A stretch of 64,000 bases of DNA. It comes from Ancistrus triradiatus. Lineage: Eukaryota > Chordata > Actinopteri > Siluriformes > Loricariidae. The stretch is taken from positions 62,001-126,000 of the forward strand of contig JAJAGP010000774.1 in NCBI GenBank assembly GCA_025084515.1, read 5' to 3'. Positions 33,143-43,854 of the stretch are shown here, in pieces (the first letter of the stretch is position 1; the number at the start of each line of letters is the position of its first letter). Below the pieces are notes generated by a model. That model saw nothing but the letters and a program-made list of their open reading frames with translations, did not search any database and was not told the DNA's origin. Made by a program: the position numbers and the translations under genes.

Positions 33143-33678
33143 ATGCACGGCATGGCCAAAAAAAAAAGATCACAGACAGTAATATTTCGCTGGACCACCT
33201 TTAGCTTTGATTATGGCACGCAATCGCTGTGGCATCGTTTCCAAAGCTCCTGCAATGTCACAACATTTATTTCTGGCCAGAGTTGCATTAATTTTCCCCC
33301 AACATCTTGGATTGATGGGAGATTTGTTCCACTGCGCAAAGTCTTCTCCAGCACATCCCAAAGATTCTCAATGGGGTTCAGCTCTGGGCTCTGTGGTGGC
33401 CAATCCATGTGTGATAATGATGGCTCATGCTCCCTGACCCACCCTTTCACTATCTGACCCTTCTGAAACAGATGAACATCTTTTCCATGACCACAGGATG
33501 TGTCTTTCGACGTGGTTGTTTACTCACTGCATCAGTTAGGGTTAAATAACTTGTTGCCAGCTGAAATATATCAGCAATGCAGTAATTATCCAATTACTTA
33601 TTTTTTATTAACTATTTGCTTAGTTAAATCCAGGTGGTGACCTTTTTTTTTTTTTTTTTTTTTGGTCGGGCGGTGTAT
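33143..33678 (-). mobile_element. Tc1-like derivative Z, best copy
   Basis: A 536-bp element bounded by ATGCACGGCATGGCC and GGTCGGGCGGTGTAT, each followed inward by an A- or T-run (33158-33167 and 33643-33663). Most of the interior is antisense transposase. Relatives are at 17615-18180 and 54471-54675. The N-terminal part of the transposase is missing, so it is non-autonomous. Confidence 0.88.
33170..33500 (-). pseudogene. Tc1-like transposase C-terminal fragment
   Basis: Read on the minus strand it encodes the end of a DDE transposase. The HMDWPPQSPELNPIENLWDV block includes the third catalytic residue (E of NPIE). It is followed by LEKTLRSGTNLPSIQDVGGK and, after a frame change, the GALETMPQRLRAIIKAKGGP tail. 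The helix-turn-helix domains and the first two catalytic aspartates are absent, so it cannot act alone. The upstream piece around 33440-33500 (REHEPSLS preceded by decayed text) still resembles the usual order. Confidence 0.82.
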
Positions 33679-33816
33679 GATATATGATGATTTTGCCATA
33701 TCTACATTATAGATCAAATAGATCAAATGAAGGATGAAATGACATGTTTTTTCTGTATGTTTGTTTAGTGGAAGAGTTGGTGGTGATTGGACTGCACCCA
33801 TTCCTCTTTGTAGTTA

Positions 33817-34322
33817 CTGTATTTTTCGGACCATAAAGCACACCGGATTATAAGACGCATGAAATGAAACAAAACTCTTAAGTTCCGTCGGAAGCTCAGT
33901 TTGGTCTTTACCTGGCACAGGGCGTCTTCTTGCTTCCTCCACTTCCGTACCATTGATTCGTTAATGTTGAATTCTCTCACAGCTGCTCTATGACCATGTT
34001 GTACTGCGTGACTGATAGCATTGAGTTTTAAATCTGCTTCAAAAACAAATGAATGAATGCACGTACCCTAATGCTGAAGCACATACCGTATTACTCCACA
34101 ATGCTGCGCATTACGGTGGCTGTAAGCTTCGTAATTTACCAAGACCGTGCTAAAACATTTTGACAGATTTATGAGCGCCGTGTACCATCTACAATCGGTT
34201 CTAGGTCAGAAAGCACAACCAGAATTAATTCATACATTAGACGCACCGCATTTAAAGGCGCACTGTCGATTTTTGAGAAAGTTAAAAGATTTTAAGTGCG
34301 CCTTATGGTCCGAAAAATACGG
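33817..34322 (-). mobile_element. pogo-like DNA element, non-autonomous
   Basis: It is flanked by TA (33815-33816 and 34323-34324) and has terminal inverted repeats CTGTATTTTTCGGACCATAA and CTTATGGTCCGAAAAATACG. The inner GCACACCGGATTATAAGACG and GCATTTAAAGGCGCACTGTC are parts of the same subterminal pattern. It is 506 bp long, keeps only the N-terminal coding part of a transposase and lacks the catalytic core. A TA target and this end sequence fit the pogo branch of the Tc1/mariner superfamily. Confidence 0.85.
33885..34030 (-). pseudogene. pogo-like transposase N-terminal fragment
   Basis: On the minus strand this reads DLKLNAISHAVQHGHRAAVR followed by EFNINESMVRKWRKQEDALC, then QVKTKLSF. 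This is the helix-turn-helix type DNA-binding segment (Brinker/CENP-B-like N-terminus) found at the start of pogo-type transposases. The piece is open over about 48 codons. The second DNA-binding domain and DDE domain are missing. The remaining module, if ever expressed, would be only a DNA-binding fragment. Confidence 0.78.
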
Positions 34323-34950
34323 TAGGTCATATCTACTTCTGTGCCTTGTGTTTTGTCTGCTGACCCTCTTACCTGATGTAAGTCTTGGTTCATTGATTAG
34401 TGCGTTAATAAAAGTACTTAACAGATCCTGCTTTAACACAGACTGTATTAGCAAACAGGGATTGTTGAAGTTGCTTGCACGTGTCTCTCACAGCTGTGCC
34501 CGTGCGTGCCAAGGATGTACCACACACATGTATAAACTTTTACTGAAGTCTTCATTTCGTTTTTATAGACCTTGATGTTTTCTCATCAAGACAGTATCCT
34601 CACACTTAATTGCCCCTTTCGTCGGAGAAGAAAAACACATTTCCTCACTGCCTTTCAGTGTTTCTGTGAAAATATAAAGCCTGTGTTAATACTTGCAGAC
34701 CAGAACATCATGTCTCTGTCTACAAATCATCCAGGAATTTTTGTCTGCTAAAATTTCGACTCGACAAACCCCGGCTTGCAGAAAGAGCCGAGAAAATGCC
34801 GTTACCCTACACCTGACTAGGCTTTTATATAGGTTTGTAACGTATTCTGTTCAAAGAAAGTTAAAAATAAGTCAGCATGTATATATTGAGGGCTTTGATT
34901 ACTGTAGGGTTTGCATCGCTCAAAATTACACAATATATGAAAGTATGAGT
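34323..34950. other. Non-coding DNA
   Basis: Nothing was recognised. Confidence 0.4.
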
Positions 34951-35194
34951 TAGGGCTGCAACAACGAATCGATAAAATCCATAATAATCGATTATTAAAA
35001 GTGTCGACAACGAATTTCATTATCGATTCGTTGTGTCACATGATTTATGTGTCCCCCGCCTTATCATATCCGCTTGCGTTACTTGCGGCACTTCACGCTG
35101 GAAAAAAAAATACGAGCGATTGAACAGAGCGAGGCGGAGCCGACGCGGAATCTTCAAAATAAGTTAGCGTTAAGAATTAAATAAATTATGACCG

Positions 35195-35335
35195 ATGCAG
35201 AGAAGAAAGTTCGGCTTAAGTCCTCAAAAGTGTAGGAACATGTGTGACATGCAAGCTTTGCAAAAGTGATCTGACCGGTGCTGATACAGCCCTCGAAACG
35301 AAACAAAAACATGTTGCAGTCAGTGATGAGGATGA
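35195..35335 (+). pseudogene. hAT BED-type zinc-finger remnant
   Basis: The reading includes LKSSKV, a TAG in place of the usual W, then EH, and after a frame change VTCKLCKSDLTG, the Cys-x2-Cys half of a BED finger. A second degenerate half follows near 35295-35335 (KQKHVAVSDEDEG). This part would have bound the transposon ends. Stops and deletions inactivate it. Confidence 0.6.
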
Positions 35336-35459
35336 AGGGAGCTCAGCAACAGTGCAAGTCACAACAATATCCCGAGTTTGTTCCGTTTTGAAGTGAGGAA
35401 ACGTAACGGCGCCCTCACACTATGCAAACTGGAATAGCAGGGGTGATGCTGGTTAGCTG

Positions 35460-35678
35460 GATAATGACAGTGATGTCATTAACAGAGACAGATATCCTAT
35501 ATTGGGCAGGCTAGCCAACTCCTATTTATGCATTCCTACTTCAACACTGTCTGAGCGTCTATTTTCTGCGGCAGGAAATATAGTCTCTAAAAAGAGAGCC
35601 AGCTTTAGCCAGGAGCATGCTGACATGCTAACATTTTTGGCTTGCAATGCAAAGTTCCTAAAGAAAAAGCGTGAATGA
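35460..35678 (+). pseudogene. hAT transposase C-terminal dimerisation domain
   Basis: The frame is open for about 70 codons to a stop at 35676-35678. It reads DRYPILGRLANSYLCIPTST, LSERLFSAAGNIVSKKRASF and SQEHADMLTFLACN. This is the hATC signature ('SERxFSxxGxxxxxxRxxL' and a final 'LxxN'). The domain mediates dimerisation of hAT transposases. The catalytic RNase-H-like region and most of the N-terminus are missing, so it is a remnant, not a gene. Confidence 0.88.
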
Positions 35679-35813
35679 GTTGTATGTAGTGTTTGCATCA
35701 GAGATGCACTTATTTTTCTTTATTATTTAACCCGATTCATCGATTAATCGAAAAAATAATCGACCGATTAATCGATTGTTAAAATAATCGTTAGTTGCAG
35801 CCCTAGTATGAGT

Positions 35814-36979
35814 ATGCATGAAACAGTTGTGGCATGTAAGCGGTTTTATTGTGCAAACTAACTTATTAAAACAACTTCAACAATAGATATGCTTTTTTTG
35901 GCTGGAAGATCGCCCCGGTAAGATATAGCTTGAATGAAGTGTTTTAATCATTGCCCTGAACCCGTCTCTCTCGACTGGAGTGTTACTGAGTTCATAATGT
36001 TGCTCTACCACTTGCTTTTCCTTCAAACGTTGTCTGAGCCTTTAGCTTCAATGCTTCGCTGTCGCTACTGGTCTTCTTGCAGGAGACTGTCGTTTAAATA
36101 GCAGGATATTGTATTGAAAATGCCTATACTTGTAGCATAGATCAGTGGGGGCTTAGCGATGGGCTAGTTGTTGGAATTTTGTGTGTTTAAATCCCAGCTC
36201 TGCAAAGCTGCCGTGCTCGGGCATTTGACCAAAGCCTTAAAGATAAACTGCCCACTTCAATGGCAAGTCACTCTAGATAACTAAATGAATAGTAAAACTT
36301 TGAATAACAGGGTACAGCATTAATCACAGTACACAATTTGATCGTCTGTATTTGTTTGTGGTTGTTTTTAGCTACAGATTCAGATGTTTGATATTTTTTC
36401 AATGCCATCTATATGTAACGAGCAATGAACTGCTGGATGCTTGGCAGAACCAGGATCTGGTGTATGCTTATAAGGAGAGTTATGCAGTCTCTTTTTGTGA
36501 TGGAGTGGGTAGCTCTCGAGCTTGGCATCGCTGCTCGACGTGGGATGGAACAGATGGGGATTTAAGCTAGGCGCATTTGGGATTTTCAGGCTCAGGTGAA
36601 ACACACAGCCACCACCGGCTTCTTTTGTTTTCTGTTCGCTCGCATTGCTGAGCTGAGGTTTGGATCATGATGGAGCAGAGATGGTGGAGATTTGTGCTTT
36701 GTTAATAAGCATATGTGCTGTGTGTTTACTCACTTGGTTAGATCTCTTTCTGATGTGTAATAGGTCTACGTGTGTTTGAAAACTGATTTAGCGGACGGTG
36801 TTATTAATTAAGATTAATGACATCATTTGATTCTGGCATGGACCTTCTGTTGTGAGGTGAAGAAAAGAGGGAAGTTAATATTCAGTTTAATGTATGTGAC
36901 CTTTTGTAAGCTTAGTTTAATATCAGTCTGAGAGCTTTAACCTGCTTTGTCCCTCACAAGAAATACAGGGACCTTCCGA
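35814..36979. other. Non-coding DNA
   Basis: Apart from the SINE at 36145-36290, nothing was recognised. A plus-strand open frame at 36352-36570 follows a TTGTTTTTAG tract but has no clear donor or domain. Confidence 0.4.
36145..36290 (+). mobile_element. tRNA-derived SINE
   Basis: GGGGGCTTAGCGATGGGCTA (A-box side), GTTTAAATCCCAGCTCTGC (B box), AAGCTGCCGTGCTCGGGCAT and CAAGTCACTCTAGATAACTA. Confidence 0.78.
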
Positions 36980-37130
36980 CAGTGGCCCACATTAGAACAA
37001 AAGTTCTGACTTCGAACATCGGTAGAACCAGTACATGTATGAGGGGTGTGTCTGAAATGAACTGGATTCCGACTTCGAATAAATCTGAATACAAACTGCC
37101 TTTTAGAACCAATTAACTTGGAATTCCAAC
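36980..37130 (-). mobile_element. Unclassified DNA element Y, copy 2
   Basis: It begins CAGTGGCCC. GATTCCGACTTCGAATAAAT and AGAACCAATTAACTTGGAAT match, in reverse, GAAGTTGGAATC and AACTTAATTGGTTCC of copy 1 at 4771-5248. Internally deleted. Confidence 0.55.
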
Positions 37131-37440
37131 TTTCCACCCCATACAGGATATGTACTCTTTTTTACTGGCTTCTTATGGAGACCGGGGGCACTGCTAAGGC
37201 ATTCCAGGCTTTGACTCATGATGCAGATCAAGCATCAGTCCATCAAGTCTTCTCCTATAATGCTCCATGAAAATATAAACAAACAGAGATGGTCCACACG
37301 TCATTCCTTTTTCAATGGGGCTTACTTCAGGTGACTCGGACTGCCAAGTTATGAAATTGATTCTGTTGTCATAGAGCCATTCTTGTGGCTTTCCTTATGT
37401 TTTGGATTTTTGTTCTGCTGATCTTCTTGCCAGATGCAAT
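37131..37440. other. Non-coding DNA
   Basis: Nothing was recognised. Confidence 0.4.
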
Positions 37441-37759
37441 TAGGGGTGAGAGATGTGGTAAAAATCACAATCACAATATTATATCACAATATTTAAAGAC
37501 ATTTTCATGATAGACGATATTTATCACCATGCATGTAATTGCAGACAAAAGGCATCAGTAGCGACAGATTCTTAAAAATCAATTTAAAATCTAAAGTGAT
37601 TTATATTCAAAATGTGTTGCACAGAACTAATTAGACTTTGTATAATGAAACTTGCTATTGGTCGGTGTTCTTTAGGCACTGACGATATCCTGGATATGCT
37701 CAGAAAAGCACGATCATTTTTCACGATACGATAAAATATCGTCATATTGCCCACCATTA
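37441..37759 (+). mobile_element. hAT-like MITE H, copy 2
   Basis: The ends TAGGGGTGAGAGATGTGGTA and CGTCATATTGCCCACCATTA are degenerate inverted repeats. Flanks GATGCAAT and GATTCAAA agree at 6 of 8 positions, compatible with a decayed hAT-type 8-bp target duplication. The interior (TGGTCGGTGTTCTTTAGGCA, CATTTTCATGATAGACGATA) is shared inverted with 31298-31580. No coding capacity. Confidence 0.75.
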
Positions 37760-38207
37760 GATTCAAATGCATTTTCATTGGAGTGTCTTGGTCCTTAATG
37801 AAGCCATGTATCTTAACAAGGATTCCAGGGCCTTTGGAGGAAATATAGCCACAAAATTCCAGATGCTCTACCACACATAACAGGGGGGAATTGATATCTG
37901 TATATCCTACAGTGACTCTGTGGAATAAATAGTGCCGATCAGCATATTTTTACGTTATTTTATTAAATATTTTATTTCTTTTCACAATTATCTTAGTCTC
38001 TTTTGTTATACTCTTCAGAATATTACATTTACTCTAAAACTATTACTGTTAGTCTACCTATTATTATACAGTACTTTATTTTAAATATTACATTTAAATA
38101 TGTTCCCCATGTTCATATTCATTTAGATTCTTTTTATTTAGACTATTACTGTAAACGTATTCATTAGATCACTTAGTTTAATTCCTACATAAAACATCTA
38201 AGCAGTT
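37760..38207. other. AT-rich non-coding DNA
   Basis: TTATTTTA-type sequence at 37950-38160. No gene was recognised. Confidence 0.4.
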
Positions 38208-38375
38208 TGGGTCCCTTTTTGAGTTTCCCAAGGTTTCTTCCTTAGAACATTTAGGGAGATTTTCCTGGCCACGGTCTCCTAGGCTTGCTCAGTTTGAGAT
38301 TGGCCTTAGATAATAGCAGATAATATAAAATTGTAAAGCTGCTTTGAGACAATGCTCTATTGTACAACTTTGACT
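38208..38375 (+). mobile_element. L2-type LINE 3' end
   Basis: GGGTCCCTTTTTGAGTTTCC, CAAGGTTTCTTCCTTAG, CTAGGCTTGCTCAGTTTG and ATTGTAAAGCTGCTTTGAGA are the sense form of the LINE 3' untranslated region. Confidence 0.85.
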
Positions 38376-38904
38376 ATAATCATCCTGATTCTTAGGTCCT
38401 GACTCACCATAAGTGTTTGTTGCCTTAAAGCTTATCTTTATCTCATATGACCTTGTACTCTGACCCCAGTTAAAGTCCTAGTAGCATCTAGCAAACTTGA
38501 GGCACTTGCATAAGTGGCTACATGAAGGAAAACTTGTCTTCCGACACGCCTCTGCCAAAATTTTTGAATCGTACTATCTAGTAGATTTGGAGACTTCATG
38601 AGTGTAAAAACGTTTTGCAGAACTCGTGATTTGATCAATCATGATGCTTGGAATGTTTTTATCTCTCTAACCATCTGTAGCCATCTTCCGTACTTGCGTC
38701 CACTTCCAGGCGTAGCCCGTTAGAACTCTGATTGTTTTTCTCTTGTTAATTATTGTTTGATTGGTTCAGCTGTAGCATTTCAGATAGGAAGAAATGCTGT
38801 TTCAAGTTGGGTGGAGTACGGTTTTGAGGCACCAGTGCTTGTTCAAATAAACATCATGATATCACGTCATGGTTGCACCAATACGTGTTCGGTTCAGTAC
38901 AGTC
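38376..38904. other. Non-coding DNA
   Basis: Nothing was recognised. Confidence 0.4.
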
Positions 38905-39072
38905 CACTTGTATTTATGTAATATTTTTAACAATAGGCAAAGCTGAATCTAGAGCCCAGGTGAACAGCCAGACGTGACAGTGGCAATGAGTTATTTAAAC
39001 AGAAACCTGGAAAGGAACAAGATTTAAATGTGGAACCCGTCCTTCTCTGGACCAGACGAGGATTAAGTTCCT
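38905..39072 (-). mobile_element. Decayed L2-type LINE 3' fragment
   Basis: TGTATTTATGTAATATTTTT, ACGTGACAGTGGCAATGAG, GAAACCTGGAAAGGAAC and TGTGGAACCCGTCCTTCTCT parallel 15832-15960 and the 'GACAGTGGCAAGGAAAAACT' region. Confidence 0.5.
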
Positions 39073-39106
39073 AAGGTCCTTGGCTAGCTGAGTACATAGT
39101 TGTAGG

Positions 39107-39216
39107 ACTGTGGTGTAGCGGTTAAGGGACTGGACTGTGGACCAGAAGTTGCCAAGCTGCCACTGTTGGGTCCTTAACCCACAATTCCTTGGACTGCAAG
39201 ATTGTATAAGGTGATA
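39107..39216 (+). mobile_element. tRNA-derived SINE, internally deleted
   Basis: ACTGTGGTGTAGCGGTTAAG, GGACTGTGGACCAGAAG and then directly GCCAAGCTGCCACTGTTGGG. The B-box segment between them is missing. Confidence 0.8.
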
Positions 39217-40064
39217 TGGATCCAGTTCTACACAGCTAGCTGTGGACCGGAATATGATGGAATCCCCTCTGAGTCACTAGGGTCTCCACAGTTTTCAAAC
39301 CGATTCAGTTTAAATGCATGTTGCTAAACATCTCCAAGTCCAACACACTCTCACTTTTTCCCCTCGTCGTTTTTGGCCCGATAATTGGCAAAAGAACAAC
39401 AAGACACCCAGTTGGGCTCTCGCATAGAAAGCTCGAGACAAACAGGATCCAGATAATTGGGCTTTTCTTGTAACACCAGTTTAAATGCCAGTTTAAACAG
39501 TGCAGATCAGCGGGATCGCAAGGCCAAGCATATCAAATCATTTTAATAAAAGAATGTTTTCGTCCCTGCGGTCGTCAGGCCTAATCCCAAATGGGCAAGC
39601 CAGCTTAGGGAACCTAAATTGCGCTCATTTTTGCCATGATTACTCCAAACAATATCTCCTCCTATGTAAGTGCCTTTTCATTGAACTGAGCTTTTGTGCC
39701 GAGTGAAAAGCAAACAAAGATGAAAAACCACGAGCAGATGGAAATACAGTGAGGAAGCTGAGGAATGCATTTCCCTGTCAGACTCCATCAGCTGGATCTT
39801 ATTAGCGCATATTTGTACGACTTGATGCATGGTGACGCGCTTCCATTTGGCAAAGGACGTCTGTTTACCATGAGGCATTTTGTACGCTGCTCCAAGGGTC
39901 TTAACATTTCATTGACTTTATCACTGAAAGACTTTATATAAAATGGCTCCCAACTGGTAAAACAAATACTGTATCACTGTGTCTTCTGTTTTTTACCAAA
40001 CATACGAGAATCCTTGCCCTTTTTCTCTGCGTACTGGGAGTGTTGCCTGTGAGCAGTAAAATTA
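39217..40064. other. Unique-looking non-coding DNA
   Basis: No gene or repeat was recognised. The open frames here are short. Confidence 0.4.
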
Positions 40065-40320
40065 CAGCAGATTTATGAAGGTAAAAATTTAGAAAACCTT
40101 ATCCAGAGAAATTTACATTTGAGCTGGGCTCAAGGTCAAAAACAGTAGCAGCCTGGATTTGAATTTGTGACCTTCTCATTACAATGAATTATTTGGAAGA
40201 TGCTTTTATCCAGAGTGACTTATGGCTGGTGGAGTCTTGCAAGGTACAGTCCAAGGAATTGTACATTAACAGCTTGAACCCTGGAATGTAGTCCAGTACC
40301 TTAACTGATGTATTGTAAAT
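40065..40320 (-). mobile_element. Two adjoining antisense SINE fragments
   Basis: The first has CCTTATCCAGAGAAATTTAC and GAATTTGTGACCTTCTCATT. The second, from 40185, has GATGCTTTTATCCAGAGTGA, CTTGAACCCTGGAATG and GTCCAGTACCTTAACTG. The tail text occurs twice, so two copies are present. Confidence 0.75.
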
Positions 40321-40383
40321 AATAGCGGAGCATCCTTTCTCGCCAAAACACGATATGACTCCCTCAAGCCCCACTCAGAGCTG

Positions 40384-41590
40384 TCATGTCAAGTCAGATT
40401 TATTTATATAGCGCTTTTTACAATGGAGCATTGTCTCAAAGCTACTTTACAATTTTAGATTATCTAATATCTACGTCCAGTCCCAAACTGAGCAAGCCTA
40501 GGGCGACAGTGGCAAGGAAAAACTCCCTAAGTGTTATGAGGAAGAAACCTTGGGAGGACCAAGACTCAAAAAGGGACCCAACCTCCTTGGGTGGCGTAGA
40601 TGATAAATCTAACAATGAAACTAATTTATTTAAACTAATAAGTCATAGTTCAAATAAAATGTAAAATGTGCACATTGGCATTAAGTAGTCCGATGCACAG
40701 AGTTACTCCAGGATCTTGAGTCTATGCAGGAAAGTCCTTGGCGGTATGTCGTCCCCAGATAACTGGAGGAGGGAGAGAGTTACTGCCCTCTGGTGTGGCC
40801 AGGGTATGGTGGGCAATCACTGATGCCATGTCAGTCACTGATGCCATGTGTAGCATGAGACCCCGGCAGCATGAACATCATGTGTGGGGCTGGAAACTGC
40901 TACCGGAACACAGCTTGGAGAGAAAACAGAAAAAGTAATTAGTTTATTGATTAAGATCACAGTGTCTATTAACAATCACTGATGCCATGTGTTGAGCATG
41001 AGACCCCGGCAGCATTAGCTATAGCAGCATAGCTAGTAAAGAGGAGAAGCTGGAAGGTAACACAGCCAAGAGGATCACATGAGACATCGGAAACCTCACA
41101 GGAGGCAGAAGACAGCAACCCAACGTCTCTGATCACCATAAGACTCTTTGACTATGAACCCCCAGCTCTGCCCTTGGTCTAAGGCAAGGATGCACGAGTC
41201 AAGATCAAGAGGACCGAAGCCCAGTTCAGCCAGACCGCCCACCCGACACTCCCGGTTAACGGACAAGGCAGGCAGGCCAGACATGACTCCAGACTTCGGC
41301 CCCAGTGACCCAAGCCATGCATCCTGGTCTAAATCTAGTCAAAAGACTGAGCAAATAGGTATGTCTTTAGCCTAGACTTAAAATTTTGGAGAGTGTCTGA
41401 GTCTCGAACGAAAGTGGGAAGTTTATTCCATAGTTGGGGGGCCATGTATGAGAAAGCCTTTCCCCCTGCTGTGACTTTTTTAATTCTAGGAACTAAAAGA
41501 AGTCCTGTACCCTGCGAACGAAGTAGACGAGTTGGATTGTAAAACTCTAAGAGTTCACTCAGATAATGAACAGAAACAACTCGGAAACTG
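40384..41590 (-). mobile_element. L2-type LINE, 5'-truncated copy
   Basis: On the minus strand it runs from the end of the reverse-transcriptase frame (about 41590-41338) through a long 3' untranslated region to the terminal sequence at 40384-40460 (CAGATTTATTTATATAGCGC and TTTACAATGGAGCATTGTCT on the plus strand). The 3' region includes the module found as fragments at 4477, 8190, 15832, 38208, 38905 and 55268. A direct duplication of CACTGATGCCATG occurs at about 40818, 40836 and 40978. Truncation at the 5' side is typical of LINE insertion. Confidence 0.88.
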
Positions 41591-41619
41591 CTAAGTGTAG
41601 GGCTGGGAAAATGAATCAA
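41335..41619 (-). pseudogene. LINE reverse-transcriptase C-terminal tail
   Basis: The minus strand encodes YLSELLEFYNPTRLLRSQGT, GLLLVPRIKKVTAGGKAFSY and MAPQLWNKLPTFVRDSDTLQ, then NFKSRLKTYLFAQSFD and a stop. This 'R..S......P......G.RAF...AP.LWN.LP....S.....FK..LKT.LF' pattern is the conserved C-terminal tail of L2/CR1-type LINE ORF2 proteins after the reverse-transcriptase domain. Only about 90 codons remain. The polymerase and endonuclease domains are absent, so no activity is possible from this copy. The first few residues may not belong to the element. Confidence 0.88.
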
Positions 41620-43267
41620 AATGAATCAAAACCGACATTCAGAACCTTTAACCGACCTAATATTGCCCATGCTGGTTATTTCAGTTGTATTTAAATTATG
41701 TTGATATGTTCTTTTTAAATTTCTCTTAGTACTTTCCCAACGTAAAAAGATGTAAACAAACAAAAAACTCACTTTTAAGATGTGGGCGTATCTGATTTCA
41801 GTACCCCTTATGAAAGTGCTGTGAAGATCTAATTTATTGTGGGTTTTTTTGTCCGTACCACTGAAGTGAAAGAAACTAAAATCTGTCACTTATGAGGAAA
41901 ATAAGTCTGGTTTGTGGCGCTCTTTCCTGCCTTCTTTGATTTAGGTTTGTTTCTTTCTTGCTCAGAAGCATGATGATGTGTACAAATATTACAATATCGT
42001 ATCGATGGCCCTTGATGCTGCTTGATGCTGGACCTTTCATCAGGATCCTGTTTTGGGCCACACAGATCTCGACTCTGTAGACGTTGAAACATTCACCACG
42101 GGTTGTTTGTAATGTGGTAATTTGTCCTGGCCAAATTAGACTGTGGGCTTTGTATTATTAGGCCAGACGGTCCAATCTTCAGGCCTGGCATGAAGCAGGA
42201 CGTCCCCGCAGAGCTCAACAGAGCGAGGGTCTGCTCGACTAGCAGGAGTTCAGCCCTAAGCCGGGTTTGAACCCTTGACCTGCTGGATAATAACCAAATC
42301 CTTATTCTAATGCAGTTGAGCTGTAGTTTGACTTCTCGTCTCAGTCGGAGGACTTGAGCAGCAGAGGCAGCTTGGTACTGACTGTACTCCGTCACACTTG
42401 GTCTCCTCTGCGCTGGCACACGCTAATTGATGGAGCTTAAAAAGGAAACCGTTTGCAGACTGTCAGGCTGTTTTCGCTGGCAGCCTGAGACATGTCTGAG
42501 AATAACTTTGTGTTTTTTTTTTATAAATATCACCTCCCACACACCACAGCAACACACGGAGCTAATAACAGATTTCCCTCAACATCAGGCTGCTGTTTGC
42601 ACGTTCTTCCTCCTTTAAATATCAGTCTGCTCTGATCATTTCCAAACGCAGAGTGTCATTATGAGCAGCGTTCATGTGTGGAAAGCTGCCCGCTAACGTT
42701 GGCATGTGTAATGGCATACTTTGCTGTTGGTAAGAATCGGTGGTTAGCGCTGATAGCGTTCTGTCAGTGAGCATCTGAACTGAACAGGGAGTAACGCTAA
42801 TCATCCTAACCACACTCTGCAGTTGTACTGCCAACTGTATGGATTGTGGTTTCTGTTTGAAGCAGCTGGCGTTTGGGGCTTGGGGTGGCATATGGAAGTC
42901 TGGCAGCTGTATGAATGAAAAGTCTGGAAGCTAGTACTGTACATGCTGCAGCCGAGTCCTGTTTTCCACAGTTGTGGAAGAATCTATTAAAACCATCCTT
43001 CCTGTCGAGATGGTATGAAAAGGCTTGAAGGCAGAGCCGAGTCAGACCCAGACACACGGTGTTAAATGGTCCAGTGAGTTTATTTGAACGCCGTCCTCTG
43101 TATTATAATCAGCGTTGTTTACAAAGCTTTGGGGAAATGAATCCAGTTTCGTTGGGAAAGCCATCTGCATATGATAAGCTGCTCTTACTGTGGAAGCTGA
43201 TTTGTACAGGTACATTTGTTAGCTGGCTGTTAACGTTTTGCAGGCTTTTTTAAATGAATGTCATCAG
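41620..43267. other. Unique-looking non-coding DNA
   Basis: It has a T-run at 42513-42522 and a small tandem repeat of CTTGATGCTG at 42011-42031. Around 42240-42285, CCGGGTTTGAACCCTTGACC resembles an antisense SINE B box. No gene was recognised. Confidence 0.4.
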
Positions 43268-43790
43268 TGAAAAGGCCTTTTCACACCGAATCTGATTTGT
43301 AATGTAGTGGGACTTTCACACTGAGTCCGATGCGGACTTTTTGTCTAAACACTGTAAACTCCCTGTCCGCTTTGACTTTCTTTAATTTCTCTTCTCTGAA
43401 TGTGTCAAGGAGATTTCGCCGTGTCTTGTTCATATCGTTAAAAATACAAAGACACGAGCTTAGTGCAGGCCCTAGTTTGTGTTTTTGGGATCATGAACAG
43501 ATCAGAATGCACTTAGATAAATAATCAAACGGTTCTATCCAGTCCCTGTGAGCTTTATCACCATCATTCTCCAGCCTTTCAGTTCTATTCCACCAGATCT
43601 TTTCTTTAATATCCATGTTTTTAGAGGCAGCCTGTTGCTCATCCTGTAAGCTCTTAATGAGCAGTTCTGCCCGGCGATCGAGCTCTGATTGGTTCAGCCT
43701 GATTTTAACCCAGCTAAACAACACAGAAATTAGAACAGGCTCTGATGTGAAGTTTTACACAGCGTACAGCGTCGCAGTCCATCAGTTTCG
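43268..43790 (-). mobile_element. TIR element K, copy 1 (unclassified)
   Basis: It begins with AAAAGGCCTTTTCACACCGA. On the minus strand it carries a short open frame reading MDIKEKIWWNRTERLENDGD and KAHRDWIEPFDYLSKCIL, preceded by LNQSELDRRAELLIKSLQDE. The same peptide, nearly identical, lies on the plus strand in copy 2 (49978-50690). The TIR AAGGCCTTTTCACACCGAATC-type sequence is present at the 3' end of this copy and at the 5' end of copy 2. The superfamily is not proven. A PIF/Harbinger-type Myb-like protein is one possibility. Confidence 0.7.
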
Positions 43791-43854
43791 GACTTTTCAT
43801 CCATAGAAATCGGACTGTGTGTCTATCTTACGTTACTATAGCAAAAAAGTACTT

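Larger units (their letters stand above)
34951..35805 (+). mobile_element. hAT transposon, internally deleted
   Basis: The termini are TAGGGCTGCAAC and the inverted GTTGCAGCCCTA-type end (GTTAGTTGCAGCCCTA). They are flanked by a perfect 8-bp target-site duplication GTATGAGT (34943-34950 and 35806-35813), as expected for hAT elements. The subterminal regions are rich in ATCGATT repeats. The interior joins a BED-finger remnant (35195-35330) to the C-terminal dimerisation domain (35460-35678); the catalytic middle is deleted. The intact duplication suggests the insertion is not very old. Confidence 0.95.

Noticed and set aside
34147..34575. 142-codon plus-strand open frame
   Set aside because: Its first part is the end of the pogo-like element, and the rest has no domain or splice context.
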